Of a stretch of DNA of 58,708 nt, positions 8,394-17,606 are shown piece by piece. The translations under genes and the position numbers were made by a program. Location of the stretch: NCBI GenBank assembly GCA_030539035.1, contig JAUNSU010000010.1, forward strand, positions 1 to 58,708. The letters run 5' to 3'. The notes under the pieces are model-generated. The model worked only from the letters and a program-made list of their open reading frames with translations, did no database searches and was not told the origin of the DNA. Each line of letters opens with the position of its first letter. The stretch's first letter is position 1. The DNA is from Planctomycetia bacterium (GTDB taxonomy: Bacteria; Planctomycetota; Planctomycetia; Pirellulales; Thermoguttaceae).

Positions 8394-8966
8394 AAAATCA
8401 CCTTATCCTTACTTTATAAAAATTGAAGAAGGGATCAGGCCAAAAGAGGCGGGATCCCTTCACAAATTCTAAACAAAACTATAAAGTCTTTTGCCCCCGG
8501 CAATTTGAGGACAAAACACGGGAAACTGTTTATCCCGATCGACTCATGGACAACATTTAATGAATCCTGTTTATCATCATGAATATGGAAACAATAACAC
8601 AAAAGGATTTTCACCTTTAACCTTATCTCTATATCATAGTCTCTATTGAAAGAAAAAGTAAGAGGGCAGAACCAAAAAATGCGAAAATTTTTAAAATTTA
8701 GGGGAAAACCTTTTTATTTTTTTAAATAATTTTTGATTTTTTTAAAGGGAATATTGGCAAAAGGGCCAAAGGAGGGTAAAATGACGGAGATCCGTGAAAT
8801 TTATTCTGAAGATCTTGACAGGGGTCGGATCGGTTAATGATTCGGTTTTCTGCAAGGGATCCATGAAAATTGGTATCCAACGAAGAATAAACAGAAGCGG
8901 AACACGATTAATTTGGGAATTTGTGAACACGATGGTAATGGAACAGACAATTATTGAGGAGGAAAG
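8394..8966. other. Divergent intergenic region between hcp and the FGE-fold gene
   Basis: 573 bp of AT-rich DNA separating two divergently transcribed genes, so it must hold both promoters. I could not fix a convincing -35/-10 pair or a clear NsrR, FNR or HcpR operator by eye. The only compact feature is a short reading frame with a textbook ribosome site at 8781-8837, listed separately. Confidence 0.5.
8781..8837 (+). CDS. Candidate 18-codon leader peptide
   Basis: The ATG at 8781 is preceded by GGAGGGTAAA, an ideal ribosome site with correct spacing. The frame encodes MTEIREIYSEDLDRGRIG and stops with TAA, 129 bp upstream of the secreted FGE-fold gene. It could be an upstream leader peptide or chance. 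No homology is known to me. Confidence 0.3.
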   Translation: MTEIREIYSEDLDRGRIG

Positions 8967-10115
8967 ATGAGAAGAGATATTTTAGCGCTCGCCCTGGTCT
9001 TCCTGTTTGGAGCGGCTTCAGCGGCGCTTGCACAGGACTTTACGAAGAATCCGGCGAATGAAAACGGAACAACTTGGCTGAAAGACGCGGCGGCCAATCC
9101 GGATGCGGAAGCGAAAACTGAAGCGGATATGAAGCCCTATGTTGAGAAACTTCAAAGCCATCTTCCGAAAGAATCGGTATCGTTTAAGATGCTGCCGGTC
9201 AAGGGAGGAAAATTCCTTTTGGGGAGTCCTGAAAGTGAAGCGGATCATCAGGAGGATGAATCTCCTCAAGTTGAAGTGGATATCGCGCCTTTCTGGATGG
9301 AGGAGCATGAGGTTACCTGGCAGGAATTCCAGCTTTTTGGTCTTCTTTATCTTGCGAATGCCCGTAAAGAGGGAAAAATTGCCGCAGACACAGAGAGAGA
9401 CAAACGGGCCGATGCTCTTGCCGCGCCGACCCCTCCCTACAGTATTGGAACGATCAGCTATAATCTGAGCGGAAAGACCGATTATCCCGCGAGCGGATTG
9501 ACCCGGTATTGCGCCCAGATGTACTGCAAATGGCTTACCGCGATCACCGGACGCTATTATCGTCTTCCGACGGAAGCGGAATGGGAATATGCCTGCCGCG
9601 CCGGATCGAAAACGGCTTACGGCTTTGGCGATGATGCGAAAAAGCTGGAAGAATACGGATGGTTCCTTGGCAACAGTCCGGATGGATACAACAAGATCAT
9701 GCAGAAGAAACCGAATGCCTGGGGATTCTACGACATGCACGGCAATGTATGCGAATGGGTAATGGACCAGTACAATAAGAGAAGCTATAAAAATATGAAA
9801 GACGGCAAAGTGAAGACCCCGTTTGTCGTTCCGAAAAAAGCGCTTTCCGTTTACGGAATGTTTGATGAAATTGCCCGCGGCGGATCTTGCGCTCATGAAC
9901 CGAAAGATTGCCGAAGCGCGTCGAGAATTGTATCCGATAGGGAATGGAAGCAGCAGGACCCGATGTTCCCGCAGAGTATTTGGTGGATGACCGATGCTCC
10001 TTACGTTGGATTCCGCGTTGTTCGACCGCTCAATCCTCCGACCGCCGAAGAAGCAAAGCTGTATGAACCGGATGTTAATATTTGGTTGAAGTACAAGGAA
10101 CTCAATCCCCGCTGA
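8967..10115 (+). CDS. Secreted formylglycine-generating-enzyme-fold protein (SUMF1-like)
   Basis: 382 residues behind AGGAGG. Signal peptide RRDILALALVFLFGAASAALAQ. The FGE-sulfatase domain runs from about residue 72 (FKMLPVKGGKFLLGSPES) to the end, with PFWMEEHEVTWQEF, YYRLPTEAEWEYACRAG, GFYDMHGNVCEWVMD and the closing YVGFRVVRPLN. True formylglycine-generating enzymes carry two active-site cysteines in a CxxxxC arrangement after RGGS; here RGGSCAHEPKDCRSASR has a different spacing. Sulfatase activation is therefore unlikely, and a non-catalytic or other role of this large superfamily is favoured. No sulfatase gene is in the window. A strong terminator follows, so it is probably monocistronic. 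Confidence 0.85.
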   Translation: MRRDILALALVFLFGAASAALAQDFTKNPANENGTTWLKDAAANPDAEAKTEADMKPYVEKLQSHLPKESVSFKMLPVKGGKFLLGSPESEADHQEDESPQVEVDIAPFWMEEHEVTWQEFQLFGLLYLANARKEGKIAADTERDKRADALAAPTPPYSIGTISYNLSGKTDYPASGLTRYCAQMYCKWLTAITGRYYRLPTEAEWEYACRAGSKTAYGFGDDAKKLEEYGWFLGNSPDGYNKIMQKKPNAWGFYDMHGNVCEWVMDQYNKRSYKNMKDGKVKTPFVVPKKALSVYGMFDEIARGGSCAHEPKDCRSASRIVSDREWKQQDPMFPQSIWWMTDAPYVGFRVVRPLNPPTAEEAKLYEPDVNIWLKYKELNPR

Positions 10116-10151
10116 TCAATGCGAGGGAAAGATCGCGCAGACTGAATCCAT

Positions 10152-10185
10152 AAACGGCTGATCGTGCGACCAGCCGTTTATTTTT
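10152..10185 (+). terminator. Rho-independent terminator after the FGE-fold gene
   Basis: Nine-base stem AAACGGCTG / CAGCCGTTT with a 10-nt loop, followed by ATTTTT. It sits 37 nt after the stop codon and should end that transcript before the dispersed repeat. Confidence 0.85.
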
Positions 10186-10210
10186 AAAGAGCCTGAACAA
10201 CTTCAAAATT

Positions 10211-10352
10211 CAAACCGTAAACAGATTTTTGTTTGAAACCACGGATGAATTCAATATAAGAATCGGTGCTGATATTTTTGATGAAAACGTGTTTTTCCCA
10301 AAAAAATATCCGTGAAAATCCGTGAAAACCGTGGTTTTAAAATCGGTTATTT
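10211..10352 (-). repeat. Dispersed repeat, copy in opposite orientation
   Basis: Read on the minus strand this segment matches the copy at 56592-56745: AATAACCG, TTTTAAAACCACGG, direct CACGGAT units, the core AACACGTTTTCAT with AAAAATATCAG, then ATCCGTGGTT and AACAAAAAT. The ends AACCACGGAT (10237-10246) and the reverse-complementary CCGTGGTT (to about 10336) form imperfect terminal inverted repeats. It lies between the FGE-gene terminator and purB. Confidence 0.85.
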
Positions 10353-10392
10353 ATGGTTTGAGTTCAGAACAAGAATGATTGGAATCGGATCG

Positions 10393-11826
10393 ATGGACGA
10401 CAAGAATTTGATTTATGAAAATCCCCTGATTTCCCGATACGCATCGCGAGAGATGGGAATGCTTTTCGGCGCACAAAAAAAGTTCAGTACCTGGCGGCGT
10501 CTTTGGGTCGCGCTGGCCGAGATCGAATCGGAGCTTGGTCTTCCGATTACGCAGGATCAGATCGATGAGTTGAAGAAGCATGTGGACGATATTGATTTTG
10601 AAAAAGCGGCGGAATACGAGAAATCCCTTCGGCATGATGTAATGGCGCATGTTCATACATACGGAGATCTTTGTCCGAATGCCCGCGGGATCATTCATTT
10701 GGGGGCGACCAGTTGTTTTGTAACCGACAATACCGATGCGATTCTTTATAAAGAAGCGCTTCAGCTGATCCGTAAAAGGATCATTACGGTTGTCGATCGG
10801 CTTGCCTCATTTGCGTCGAAATACCGATCGCTTCCTTGCCTTGGATTTACTCATCTTCAGCCGGCGCAGCCGACGACAGTGGGCAAGCGCGCCTGTCTTT
10901 GGGCCTATGATTTGCTGATGGATCTGGATGATCTGGAGCATCGGCTCGATACGATCAAGACGCTTGGAAATAAAGGGACAACGGGAACGCAGGCGAGCTT
11001 TTTAAAATTGTTCAACGGCGATCATGAAAAGGTTCGTCTGCTGGAAAAGCGCTTTTGCGAGAAGATCGGATTCCGCGCTCCTTTCGCGGTAACCGGACAG
11101 ACCTATCCCCGGAAGCTGGATTCCCAGATCGTTGATGTCCTTTCCGGAATTTCGCAGAGTGCGCACAAATTTGCAACGGATCTTCGGATCCTTGCCCATC
11201 GGAAGGAGATGGAGGAGCCGTTCGAAAAGAATCAGATCGGATCGTCCGCGATGGCGTATAAACGGAATCCGATGCGAAGTGAACGGATCTGTTCGCTTGC
11301 GCGCTTTGTGATCAGTTTGCAGTCGAGCCCCGCGAATACGCTTGCCGTTCAGTGGATGGAAAGAACGCTGGACGACAGTGCGAATCGGCGCCTGGTCCTT
11401 CCGCAATCTTTTCTTGCAGTGGATGCCCTGTTGATCATTTATCAGAATATCGTGGAAAACATGGTCGTTTATCCGAAAGTGATCGAAAAGAATCTGCTGT
11501 CTGAATTGCCTTTTATGGCGACGGAAAATATTCTGATGGCCGCAGTGGAAAAGGGCGGGGACCGACAGGAACTTCATGAACATATTCGTCAACACAGTGT
11601 TGCCGCCGCGGCTGTTGTAAAGCAGGAGGGGGGAGCCAATGATCTTCTCGATCGTCTGAAGAAGGATGAGGCGTTTGCCGCTGTCGATATTGACGCGGAA
11701 CTGAAGCCGGAACGGTTTATCGGACGCGCTCCGGAACAGGTTGATGACTTTATCGCGGAACAGGTTGATCCGGTTCGCAGCAAATATGAAGGATCTTTTG
11801 CAAACGATGCGGAACTTCGTGTCTGA
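10393..11826 (+). CDS. purB: Adenylosuccinate lyase
   Basis: 477 residues. The enzyme splits SAICAR and adenylosuccinate, releasing fumarate, in two steps of purine synthesis. Seen: the N-terminal [11 protein letters not shown], the substrate segment [12 protein letters not shown], the conserved [14 protein letters not shown], and the fumarase-superfamily signature [14 protein letters not shown]. The start is set at the ATG at 10393; the frame is open upstream, but those codons lie in the dispersed repeat, so they are not part of the protein. An ATG at 10375 is a possible alternative. It heads a plus-strand run with the glycosyltransferase 47 nt downstream. Confidence 0.95.
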   Translation: MDDKNLIYENPLISRYASREMGMLFGAQKKFSTWRRLWVALAEIESELGLPITQDQIDELKKHVDDIDFEKAAEYEKSLRHDVMAHVHTYGDLCPNARGIIHLGATSCFVTDNTDAILYKEALQLIRKRIITVVDRLASFASKYRSLPCLGFTHLQPAQPTTVGKRACLWAYDLLMDLDDLEHRLDTIKTLGNKGTTGTQASFLKLFNGDHEKVRLLEKRFCEKIGFRAPFAVTGQTYPRKLDSQIVDVLSGISQSAHKFATDLRILAHRKEMEEPFEKNQIGSSAMAYKRNPMRSERICSLARFVISLQSSPANTLAVQWMERTLDDSANRRLVLPQSFLAVDALLIIYQNIVENMVVYPKVIEKNLLSELPFMATENILMAAVEKGGDRQELHEHIRQHSVAAAAVVKQEGGANDLLDRLKKDEAFAAVDIDAELKPERFIGRAPEQVDDFIAEQVDPVRSKYEGSFANDAELRV

Positions 11827-11873
11827 AAAAACCTTGTTGAGTGCGGGAAAATTTTGCTCTGCGTGAGGAAGCA

Positions 11874-13103
11874 ATGTCGAACATCGAAAACGGAAAGCCA
11901 ATGCCGGCGCGGGATCGTCCTGTCAAGCTTTTGCTGATCATTCCGACTCTGGACCGGAGCGGTGCGGAAAAGCAGCTTGTCCTGCTTGCGTCCGGACTGG
12001 ATCGGGTTCGCTTTGATGTTCATGTTGCCGTACTTACGCGGACAGGACCTTTGGAAGAGGTTCTGCGGAATCATCGCATTTCTTTTACGGTAATTGGCAA
12101 AAAAGGAAAATTGGATCCGTTTGCGTATTTTCGACTCAAGCGCCTGATCCGGACATTTCGTCCGGATATTGTTCACACATGGTTGTTTGCTGCAAACGCT
12201 TACGGACGCAAGGCGGCCATTGCGTGCGGGGTTCCTGTAATCATTTGCGGAGAGCGGTGCGTGGACCCCTGGAAAACCCGCCTTCACTTCATGATCGATC
12301 GGTATCTTGCGAAAAAGACGGATATTATCGCGGTGAACAGTGAAGGAATTCGGGACTTTTATGCGGAAAAGGGATTGCCTCCGGAAAAGTTTTCCGTGAT
12401 CCCGAACGCGGTTCTTCCTTTTGAAAGAACGCGGGAATCCAAACGGGACTTTATGGATCGGCTTGGAATCGAAGCGCAGGAAGGGAAGCCGTTCCCTTTC
12501 TTTATTGGAATGATCGCACGTCTTTGGCCGCAAAAACGGGTAAAAGAAGCGATCTGGTCCTGTGATCAGTTGAAATTTGCCAACATCGACTTTCATTTTT
12601 TGATTATCGGCGACGGTCCGGAGCGGGAATCGCTTCTGCGGTATCGGGATGAACTTCTTTTGCGCGATCGGGTCCACTTTCTCGGACATCGGAAAGATAT
12701 TCCCTTTTTTCTTTCGCATTTGGATCTTCTTTGGTGCACAAGTGCCTATGAAGGACAGTCGAATTCGATTCTGGAAGCGATGTCGGCGGGAATTCCGGTT
12801 CTTGCGTCGGATATTCCCGGAAATCGGGAACTTGTCGTTCATGGGCAAACCGGACTTCTTATTCCGGAATTTGACGGGGATATCAGCCGCCGCCGAACGG
12901 CTTTTATGCACGAAACCCTGGAACTCTTTCTTCCGGAACAGGAAAAAAGACGGCTCGCCTGGGGAGAAGCGGGGGCCCGCCGGATCGCGGAAGAGTTCAG
13001 TCTGGAAAAAATGATCCAGCGCTATTCCGATCTTTATTTGAACGCAATGGAAAAAATAAATTCCGGTGAGAAGAGCCGGGAATGTCTGCAAGATCATAAG
13101 TGA
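11874..13103 (+). CDS. GT4-type glycosyltransferase
   Basis: 409 residues with GAGGAAG just before the ATG at 11874. GT-B fold of the GT4 family: N-terminal domain with LLLIIPTLDRSGAEKQ (donor-side glycine loop), DIVHTWLFAANAYGRKAA, a hinge at VIPNAVLPF, and a C-terminal donor domain with IGMIARLWPQKR, LIIGDGPERE and the nucleotide-sugar signature CTSAYEGQSNSILEAMSAGIPVLASD. It probably transfers a sugar from a nucleotide sugar to a lipid or polysaccharide acceptor at the inner face of the membrane. Sugar and acceptor unknown. The context between purB and a phosphatase/acyltransferase pair hints at envelope lipid glycosylation. Confidence 0.9.
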   Translation: MSNIENGKPMPARDRPVKLLLIIPTLDRSGAEKQLVLLASGLDRVRFDVHVAVLTRTGPLEEVLRNHRISFTVIGKKGKLDPFAYFRLKRLIRTFRPDIVHTWLFAANAYGRKAAIACGVPVIICGERCVDPWKTRLHFMIDRYLAKKTDIIAVNSEGIRDFYAEKGLPPEKFSVIPNAVLPFERTRESKRDFMDRLGIEAQEGKPFPFFIGMIARLWPQKRVKEAIWSCDQLKFANIDFHFLIIGDGPERESLLRYRDELLLRDRVHFLGHRKDIPFFLSHLDLLWCTSAYEGQSNSILEAMSAGIPVLASDIPGNRELVVHGQTGLLIPEFDGDISRRRTAFMHETLELFLPEQEKRRLAWGEAGARRIAEEFSLEKMIQRYSDLYLNAMEKINSGEKSRECLQDHK

Positions 13104-13135
13104 AAGCGGAAGCGGAGAACGGAGAGTATTTCGCG

Positions 13136-13813
13136 ATGAATATCGAAAACAGATTATTTAATGCCGTTGCTTTTGATATGGACGGACTCATGTTTAATAC
13201 GGAGGATGTGTATTGGAAGGCGGCGGATGTTCTTTTGGGACGCCGGGGATGCTCTTATACAGAGGAGCTTTGCAACGACATTATGGGGCGTCCTCCTCAA
13301 TACTGTTTTCAAAGAATGATCGAATATTACGGACTTTCCGACGATTGGCGGGATCTGAAGGCGGAATCGGAGGAGATCTTTATTGCTCTTTTAAAAGAAG
13401 GATATTCGGCGATGCCCGGCCTGTTCGAGCTTCTTGACCGGCTGGAGGCGGCCCGGATTCCGAAAGCGATCTGCACAAGCAGTTCCCGAAAGATCATGGA
13501 AGCGATTTTGGAAAAAGATCGTTTGCTTTCCCGGTTTGCTTTCACGATCACATCAGAAGATATTGTGCGGGGAAAGCCGGATCCGGAGATCTATCTTAAA
13601 GCGGCGAATCGCTTTGATCTTCCTCCGAATCGGCTTCTTGTATTGGAAGACAGTGTTGCCGGATGCCGATCGGCAATACGGGCAGGCGCCGCCTGCTTTA
13701 TTATTTTGGCGGATCATAATAAACATCTTTCTTTTCCCGATGCGACTCAAATACTGAACTCGCTTGGCGATTTGAAGATCATGGAAAATTTGACATTACG
13801 GAAGGATTTGTAA
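13136..13813 (+). CDS. HAD-superfamily phosphatase / phosphoglucomutase-like
   Basis: 225 residues from the ATG at 13136, behind GGAGAG. A GTG at 13100 that overlaps the end of the glycosyltransferase gene is a possible earlier start. HAD motifs: motif I FDMDGLMFNTED (the nucleophile Asp and the DxD partner), motif II ICTSSSRK, the motif III Lys in RGKPDPEIYL, and motif IV VLEDSVAGCRSA. Cap type C1, as in beta-phosphoglucomutase and small sugar-phosphate phosphatases. The +2 residue pattern D-x-D-G fits both mutases and phosphatases. Substrate unknown. Its stop codon shares one base with the acyltransferase start (TAATG), a sign of translational coupling. Confidence 0.9.
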   Translation: MNIENRLFNAVAFDMDGLMFNTEDVYWKAADVLLGRRGCSYTEELCNDIMGRPPQYCFQRMIEYYGLSDDWRDLKAESEEIFIALLKEGYSAMPGLFELLDRLEAARIPKAICTSSSRKIMEAILEKDRLLSRFAFTITSEDIVRGKPDPEIYLKAANRFDLPPNRLLVLEDSVAGCRSAIRAGAACFIILADHNKHLSFPDATQILNSLGDLKIMENLTLRKDL

Positions 13814-14529
13814 TGGGCAGTGAGCAATCCAAAAACAGAAAGCAAAGACACGTCTCCTGGATTCATTGGATTTGGTATGAGATTTTTCGAACATCTTTAT
13901 GGGTAATGATGCAGATCTGTTTTCGGGTTTGGCATTATGGAAGAAGGAATGTTCCCTGGAAGGGAGCAACGCTTCTGGTTGCGAATCATCAGAGTTTTCT
14001 GGATCCGGTTGCCGTTGGAATCGGTGTTTGGCGCCGCATGAACTATCTTGCCCGAAAGACGCTGTTCAAATTCAAGCCGTTCGGATGGATGATCCATTCC
14101 GTGGACGCGATTCCCCTGGATCAGGAGGGGATCGGCTTTGCCGGGATTAAGGAAACACTTCGCCGCCTGAAAAATGAAGAGGCCGTTTTGATTTTTCCGG
14201 AAGGATCGCGATGTCCCGACGGAAAGATCGAACCTTTCCTGGAAGGATATATTACTCTCGCCTTTCGAAGCAAGGCAACGATCGTTCCTGTCGCCGTGGT
14301 TGGCGCTTTCGACGTTTTTCCAAGAGGACAAAAATTTCCGAACTTTTTCAAAAGACCGATCTGCATTGAATACGGAACTCCCATTCGATTTGAGGAGTAC
14401 GGATCCCTTTCGGAACAGGAAGTTCATCAAATGGTGGAGCAGCGGATCCGAACCATGTTCGATGCCCGTATGAAAAAACGCGGACAATTCAAGGAAGATC
14501 CCGCCGCGAAAACGGAAGATCCATCATAA
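13813..14529 (+). CDS. Lysophospholipid acyltransferase (PlsC family)
   Basis: 238 residues. The family moves an acyl chain to lysophosphatidic acid or related glycerolipids at the inner membrane. Catalytic motif I is NHQSFLDPVAVG (His-x4-Asp), motif III is FPEGSRCPDGKIEPF, and the proline block VPVAVVGAFDVFP closes the active site. A hydrophobic N-terminal segment (IWYEIFRTSLWVMMQICF) should dock on the membrane. The start overlaps the HAD gene stop by one base. The final 41 bp overlap the 3' end of the convergent metallopeptidase gene. Most likely a 1-acyl-glycerol-3-phosphate acyltransferase, but other lyso-lipids cannot be excluded. Confidence 0.9.
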   Translation: MGSEQSKNRKQRHVSWIHWIWYEIFRTSLWVMMQICFRVWHYGRRNVPWKGATLLVANHQSFLDPVAVGIGVWRRMNYLARKTLFKFKPFGWMIHSVDAIPLDQEGIGFAGIKETLRRLKNEEAVLIFPEGSRCPDGKIEPFLEGYITLAFRSKATIVPVAVVGAFDVFPRGQKFPNFFKRPICIEYGTPIRFEEYGSLSEQEVHQMVEQRIRTMFDARMKKRGQFKEDPAAKTEDPS

Positions 14530-16045
14530 AGCGTTTGTATTCTTCATCGAGATCGGCAAAGCTCTTTTTGCAAAGGATCTCCAGTGTCCGGGGCGAGTCC
14601 ATTCGTTCATAGACGGCGTAAAGCGTGCTGATAAAAGCGTTTCTGTATTCTCCTTCATTTTTATGGAGGAGGAAAAGAGTGAGTCCGGCCGCCTGTGTAT
14701 AGAGCATGGAGACGTTTTTCCAGGTTTGAAAACCGATCATGGACAATTTGGAGTATTCTTCGAGCGGAAGATATCCATCCGGTTCCGCACAGCGTTCTTT
14801 TGCCCGTTCAAAGCGAAGGGATCGGAGGCCTCCCACATGGTAATAGATCCCATCATCGACAAAGGTTTCCATATAGGTGCTGATTCCTTCGAGAAGCCAG
14901 AAATTCTGCAAGATCGGGCCGCTTCCCGATTTGGACCTCCGGACGGATTCCTGCTCGAACCGGCATTCCTGAAAAAGCTGATGGGTCGCTTCATGAATAA
15001 GCATGATCTCCAGATCTCCGGCTTCCGATTCGCCGGGAACATAGACGCAAATGCAGTTGATATCGGGAAAATATCCCCCATGGCTGCTTTCAATATGCCC
15101 GGAAGGATCCAATATCTTCATCTCCTGAAGATATTCCTGCCGGGAAGGATAGAGAATGATTTTATGCTTTTTTATATCAAGTCTTCTTCCGGAAAGGAGG
15201 GAGGCGGTCCATTGGTTTTCCCGGGCCATAAAGCGATAAAAGAGCCGGGTCCAGGCCTGATAAAAATTTTCCAGCTTGCGAATAATTCGAACCCCTTCTT
15301 CGAGAGAATGGGTCGTACTCATGGAATAATGTTCCGTTTCAATTTTCCATCCGATTTTTTGTTTTCTGCGCAGCCGTGTTTCTTCGTCGGCGGAGATCCA
15401 TTTTCCCAGGAAAAATCGTTCCCCATTCTCATATCGGGCCGCATTATCCGCCGAGATCCATCCGAATTTGGGATGGTCGATCAATCCCTTTTCAATCTGT
15501 TTTTTTTCAAATGGGGAACACCATCGATCGTTCAGAATGGTGTATCCGCACCGTTTTCGGGAACTTTCATGATCGGAATCTATGGAAAGAGCAAGATAAT
15601 AGAGGCGAAAAGCATCGTATCCTTTTTTTTCTTTCAAAGCCTGTTCCGCCAACTGATAAAAGGAATCGCCGTATTTTTTTCGAAGGCGATGAAAAGCATT
15701 AAGCCAATGAATTTGATTGTCGGAAGCATCGGAGGGGAGTTCCCGAATCCATTTTTTTGCGGGAATATGAGAAAAAACAAAACCATATTCGAGAGAAGGG
15801 AGCTGATAACGCCGGCATATTTGCCCTTCGAGCTTCATTCCCAATTCATCGCACTTTTCGCTGATCCGGCCAAGTTTTTTGGTCCATTCATTAAAAAGTT
15901 CTTTTTCCTGAAGTAAAAGATCCGTTTTGGAATTCTCGGAAGGTTCTTCTTTTGAATATAGATAACATGGATAAAATAAAAAAGATAAAGTAATGAATAA
16001 AATCATCAGAATATGATATTTTAAGGTCCATTGATTCACTGGCAT
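14489..16045 (-). CDS. Secreted HExxH metallopeptidase-like protein (DUF1570-like)
   Basis: About 518 residues from the ATG at 16045, which gives a signal peptide with a Lys and His ahead of the hydrophobic core ILMILFITLSFLF; ATGs at 16090 and 16006 are alternatives, and none has a clear ribosome site. The N-terminal half has TPR-like helices and the pattern ILNDRWCSPFEKKQIEKG, related to the beta/TPR modules of other secreted proteins in this window. The C-terminal half is gluzincin-like: MLIHEATHQLF supplies HExxH and NFWLLEGISTYMET the third-ligand glutamate. This matches the planctomycete-rich DUF1570/peptidase-MA-like group. Substrate unknown; activity is inferred from the intact zinc motif. 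Confidence 0.8.
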   Translation of the reverse strand: MPVNQWTLKYHILMILFITLSFLFYPCYLYSKEEPSENSKTDLLLQEKELFNEWTKKLGRISEKCDELGMKLEGQICRRYQLPSLEYGFVFSHIPAKKWIRELPSDASDNQIHWLNAFHRLRKKYGDSFYQLAEQALKEKKGYDAFRLYYLALSIDSDHESSRKRCGYTILNDRWCSPFEKKQIEKGLIDHPKFGWISADNAARYENGERFFLGKWISADEETRLRRKQKIGWKIETEHYSMSTTHSLEEGVRIIRKLENFYQAWTRLFYRFMARENQWTASLLSGRRLDIKKHKIILYPSRQEYLQEMKILDPSGHIESSHGGYFPDINCICVYVPGESEAGDLEIMLIHEATHQLFQECRFEQESVRRSKSGSGPILQNFWLLEGISTYMETFVDDGIYYHVGGLRSLRFERAKERCAEPDGYLPLEEYSKLSMIGFQTWKNVSMLYTQAAGLTLFLLHKNEGEYRNAFISTLYAVYERMDSPRTLEILCKKSFADLDEEYKRFMMDLPFSRRDLP

Positions 16046-16411
16046 TTCAGATACTGCGATAAAAATAAAATATAATGAAAACAGGATCATTTCCTGTTCG
16101 GGAAGAGACGTCGATTTTTACCAAACTTGAAATGAAGGGAAAATTTCCGTCTGTCCTAAAGAGCACTCTTTCAATATATTTTATTCTAAAAAAAAGAAAA
16201 AATCAAGAGAATAAACTCCTTTTATTAAAAGAAAATCGAATTTGAAGACCGAATATTCATTAAAATCGGCGGAAAAAGGTCTTCCTTGGACGAGAATTTT
16301 CATTCTGATCGGGGAATTTCCCCAAAAGATCTCTTGACAAGATCCTCAAAAAAGAGGAAACTCTGCTGTTTTTCATTTTTTCCACCGGATTATCGAGGTT
16401 TAAAAGCGAAG
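16046..16411. other. Divergent intergenic region
   Basis: About 366 bp between the divergent metallopeptidase and LptF-like genes. AT-rich with poly-A tracts around 16185-16230. A TTGACA near 16334 lacks a good -10 at proper distance. No gene, RNA or repeat recognised. Confidence 0.45.
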
Positions 16412-17587
16412 ATGACGATATTAACGCGATACGTTTTTTTTAACGTTTTTTTGATCTTTATTCTTGGGATGCTCGTATTAACATTCGGGTTTGCCTGCTT
16501 TACATTGAGTGAAGCTGTTGTAATGCAGAATCTTCCCTTTTTGATCGCCTGTAAAATCATTCCTTATGCGCTTCCGGAGATTCTTCGAATTACGATTCCG
16601 GTTACCTTACTCCTTGGGGCCTGTTTTTTCTTTGCGAAGATGACGAGCAACAACGAAATTATCGCATTAAAGGCGATGGGGATTCCGGTCTGGAGAACTA
16701 TGGTTCCGATTTGGATCTTTGCCCTTCTGATGAGTCTGCTTTGCATTTGGTGCAATGATCTTACTTTTTCCTGGGGACGTCCTCATTTGGCGAAAGTTGT
16801 CCTGGAAGGATTGGAAGGAACGATTCTGAATACGTTGAAAGTGAAGAAGAAGTTTACTTCGCCCGACGGAGAATTTACCCTGGAAGTATCCGGAGTACGG
16901 GAGGACAAGCTCCTTTTGGATCCGGTATTGACAAATCGGAAAGGACTTTTTCAGGGGAATGCGCAATCAGCGCGATTAACGATCGATATTGAGCAGGAGA
17001 TCCCCCAGATCCGTATTGATATGCAGGCAACCGTATTTGAAGGGACCGGAGGAGGGGCGATTCTCCCGAGGGACTTTTCGCATACAATTAAATTGCCGCA
17101 GCTGGCGTCGGGCAATACATCCTCGAATCCTTCTTTGGGCAAGGTCAAGGAGACCCTGAACCGGATCGAATCGGAACGTTCCCATCTTCGGCGGGAATTG
17201 GCGGCGAAAGCAACCTTTGCCTTGATGACCGGAAGCATCAATTCTTTCGGAGACGGAAATTGGGCCTATCGGAAAGGAGCGGAAGAAGGACTGGATTACC
17301 GGAAGAATCGGGCGCTTCTTGCAAGTCCGCGATGCTGGTCTTCCGGCTTTACCTGTTTCTTTTTCGTATGGGTGGGAATTCCGTTGGCCGTTTGGCTGAA
17401 CCGGCCCGACTTTCTTTTGAGTTTTTTCATTTGCTTTTTTGGCGTGCTGGTTATTTATTACCCTCTCATGATGTTCGGTGTATGGGGAGCAAAAAATGGA
17501 ACATTTTCTCCGCAATTCGTTTGGTTCGGAAACATCGTTTTGGGATTTGTCGGTTTTTGGCTATTAAAGAAAATCAATAAACATTAA
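16412..17587 (+). CDS. LptF/LptG-family permease
   Basis: 391 residues. The frame is open earlier, but the ATG at 16412 is where LptF/G homology begins (MTILTRYVFFNVFLIFILGM). Three N-terminal TM helices, a periplasmic beta-jellyroll-like region (about residues 140-250, KKKFTSPDGEFTLEVSGV) and three C-terminal helices match the family. The helix-2 region carries PEILRITIPVTLLLGACFFFAKMTS, followed by NNEIIALKAMG, the coupling segment that contacts the LptB ATPase. Such permeases extract lipopolysaccharide from the inner membrane. Only one permease is seen and no LptB, LptA or LptC is nearby, so F versus G cannot be assigned. Followed after 19 nt by a metallopeptidase gene. Confidence 0.88.
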   Translation: MTILTRYVFFNVFLIFILGMLVLTFGFACFTLSEAVVMQNLPFLIACKIIPYALPEILRITIPVTLLLGACFFFAKMTSNNEIIALKAMGIPVWRTMVPIWIFALLMSLLCIWCNDLTFSWGRPHLAKVVLEGLEGTILNTLKVKKKFTSPDGEFTLEVSGVREDKLLLDPVLTNRKGLFQGNAQSARLTIDIEQEIPQIRIDMQATVFEGTGGGAILPRDFSHTIKLPQLASGNTSSNPSLGKVKETLNRIESERSHLRRELAAKATFALMTGSINSFGDGNWAYRKGAEEGLDYRKNRALLASPRCWSSGFTCFFFVWVGIPLAVWLNRPDFLLSFFICFFGVLVIYYPLMMFGVWGAKNGTFSPQFVWFGNIVLGFVGFWLLKKINKH

Positions 17588-17606
17588 CAGAAAACGGACG
17601 AGATTC

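Noticed and set aside
8394..8966. NsrR/HcpR-type operator upstream of hcp
   Set aside because: Nitrosative-stress regulation would be expected, but no clear inverted repeat of the known types could be identified by eye.
9867..10115. Diversity-generating retroelement target at the end of the FGE-fold gene
   Set aside because: The C-terminus has the right fold (GFRVVR ending), but no adenine-rich variable or template repeat and no reverse transcriptase are present in the window.
8967..10115. True formylglycine-generating enzyme activating sulfatases
   Set aside because: The CxxxxC active-site pair is not present and there is no sulfatase gene in the window; kept as a family-fold protein.
14663..15916. 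A 417-codon plus-strand frame opposite the metallopeptidase
   Set aside because: Antisense to a gene with an intact HExxH motif; no recognisable domain or start signal.
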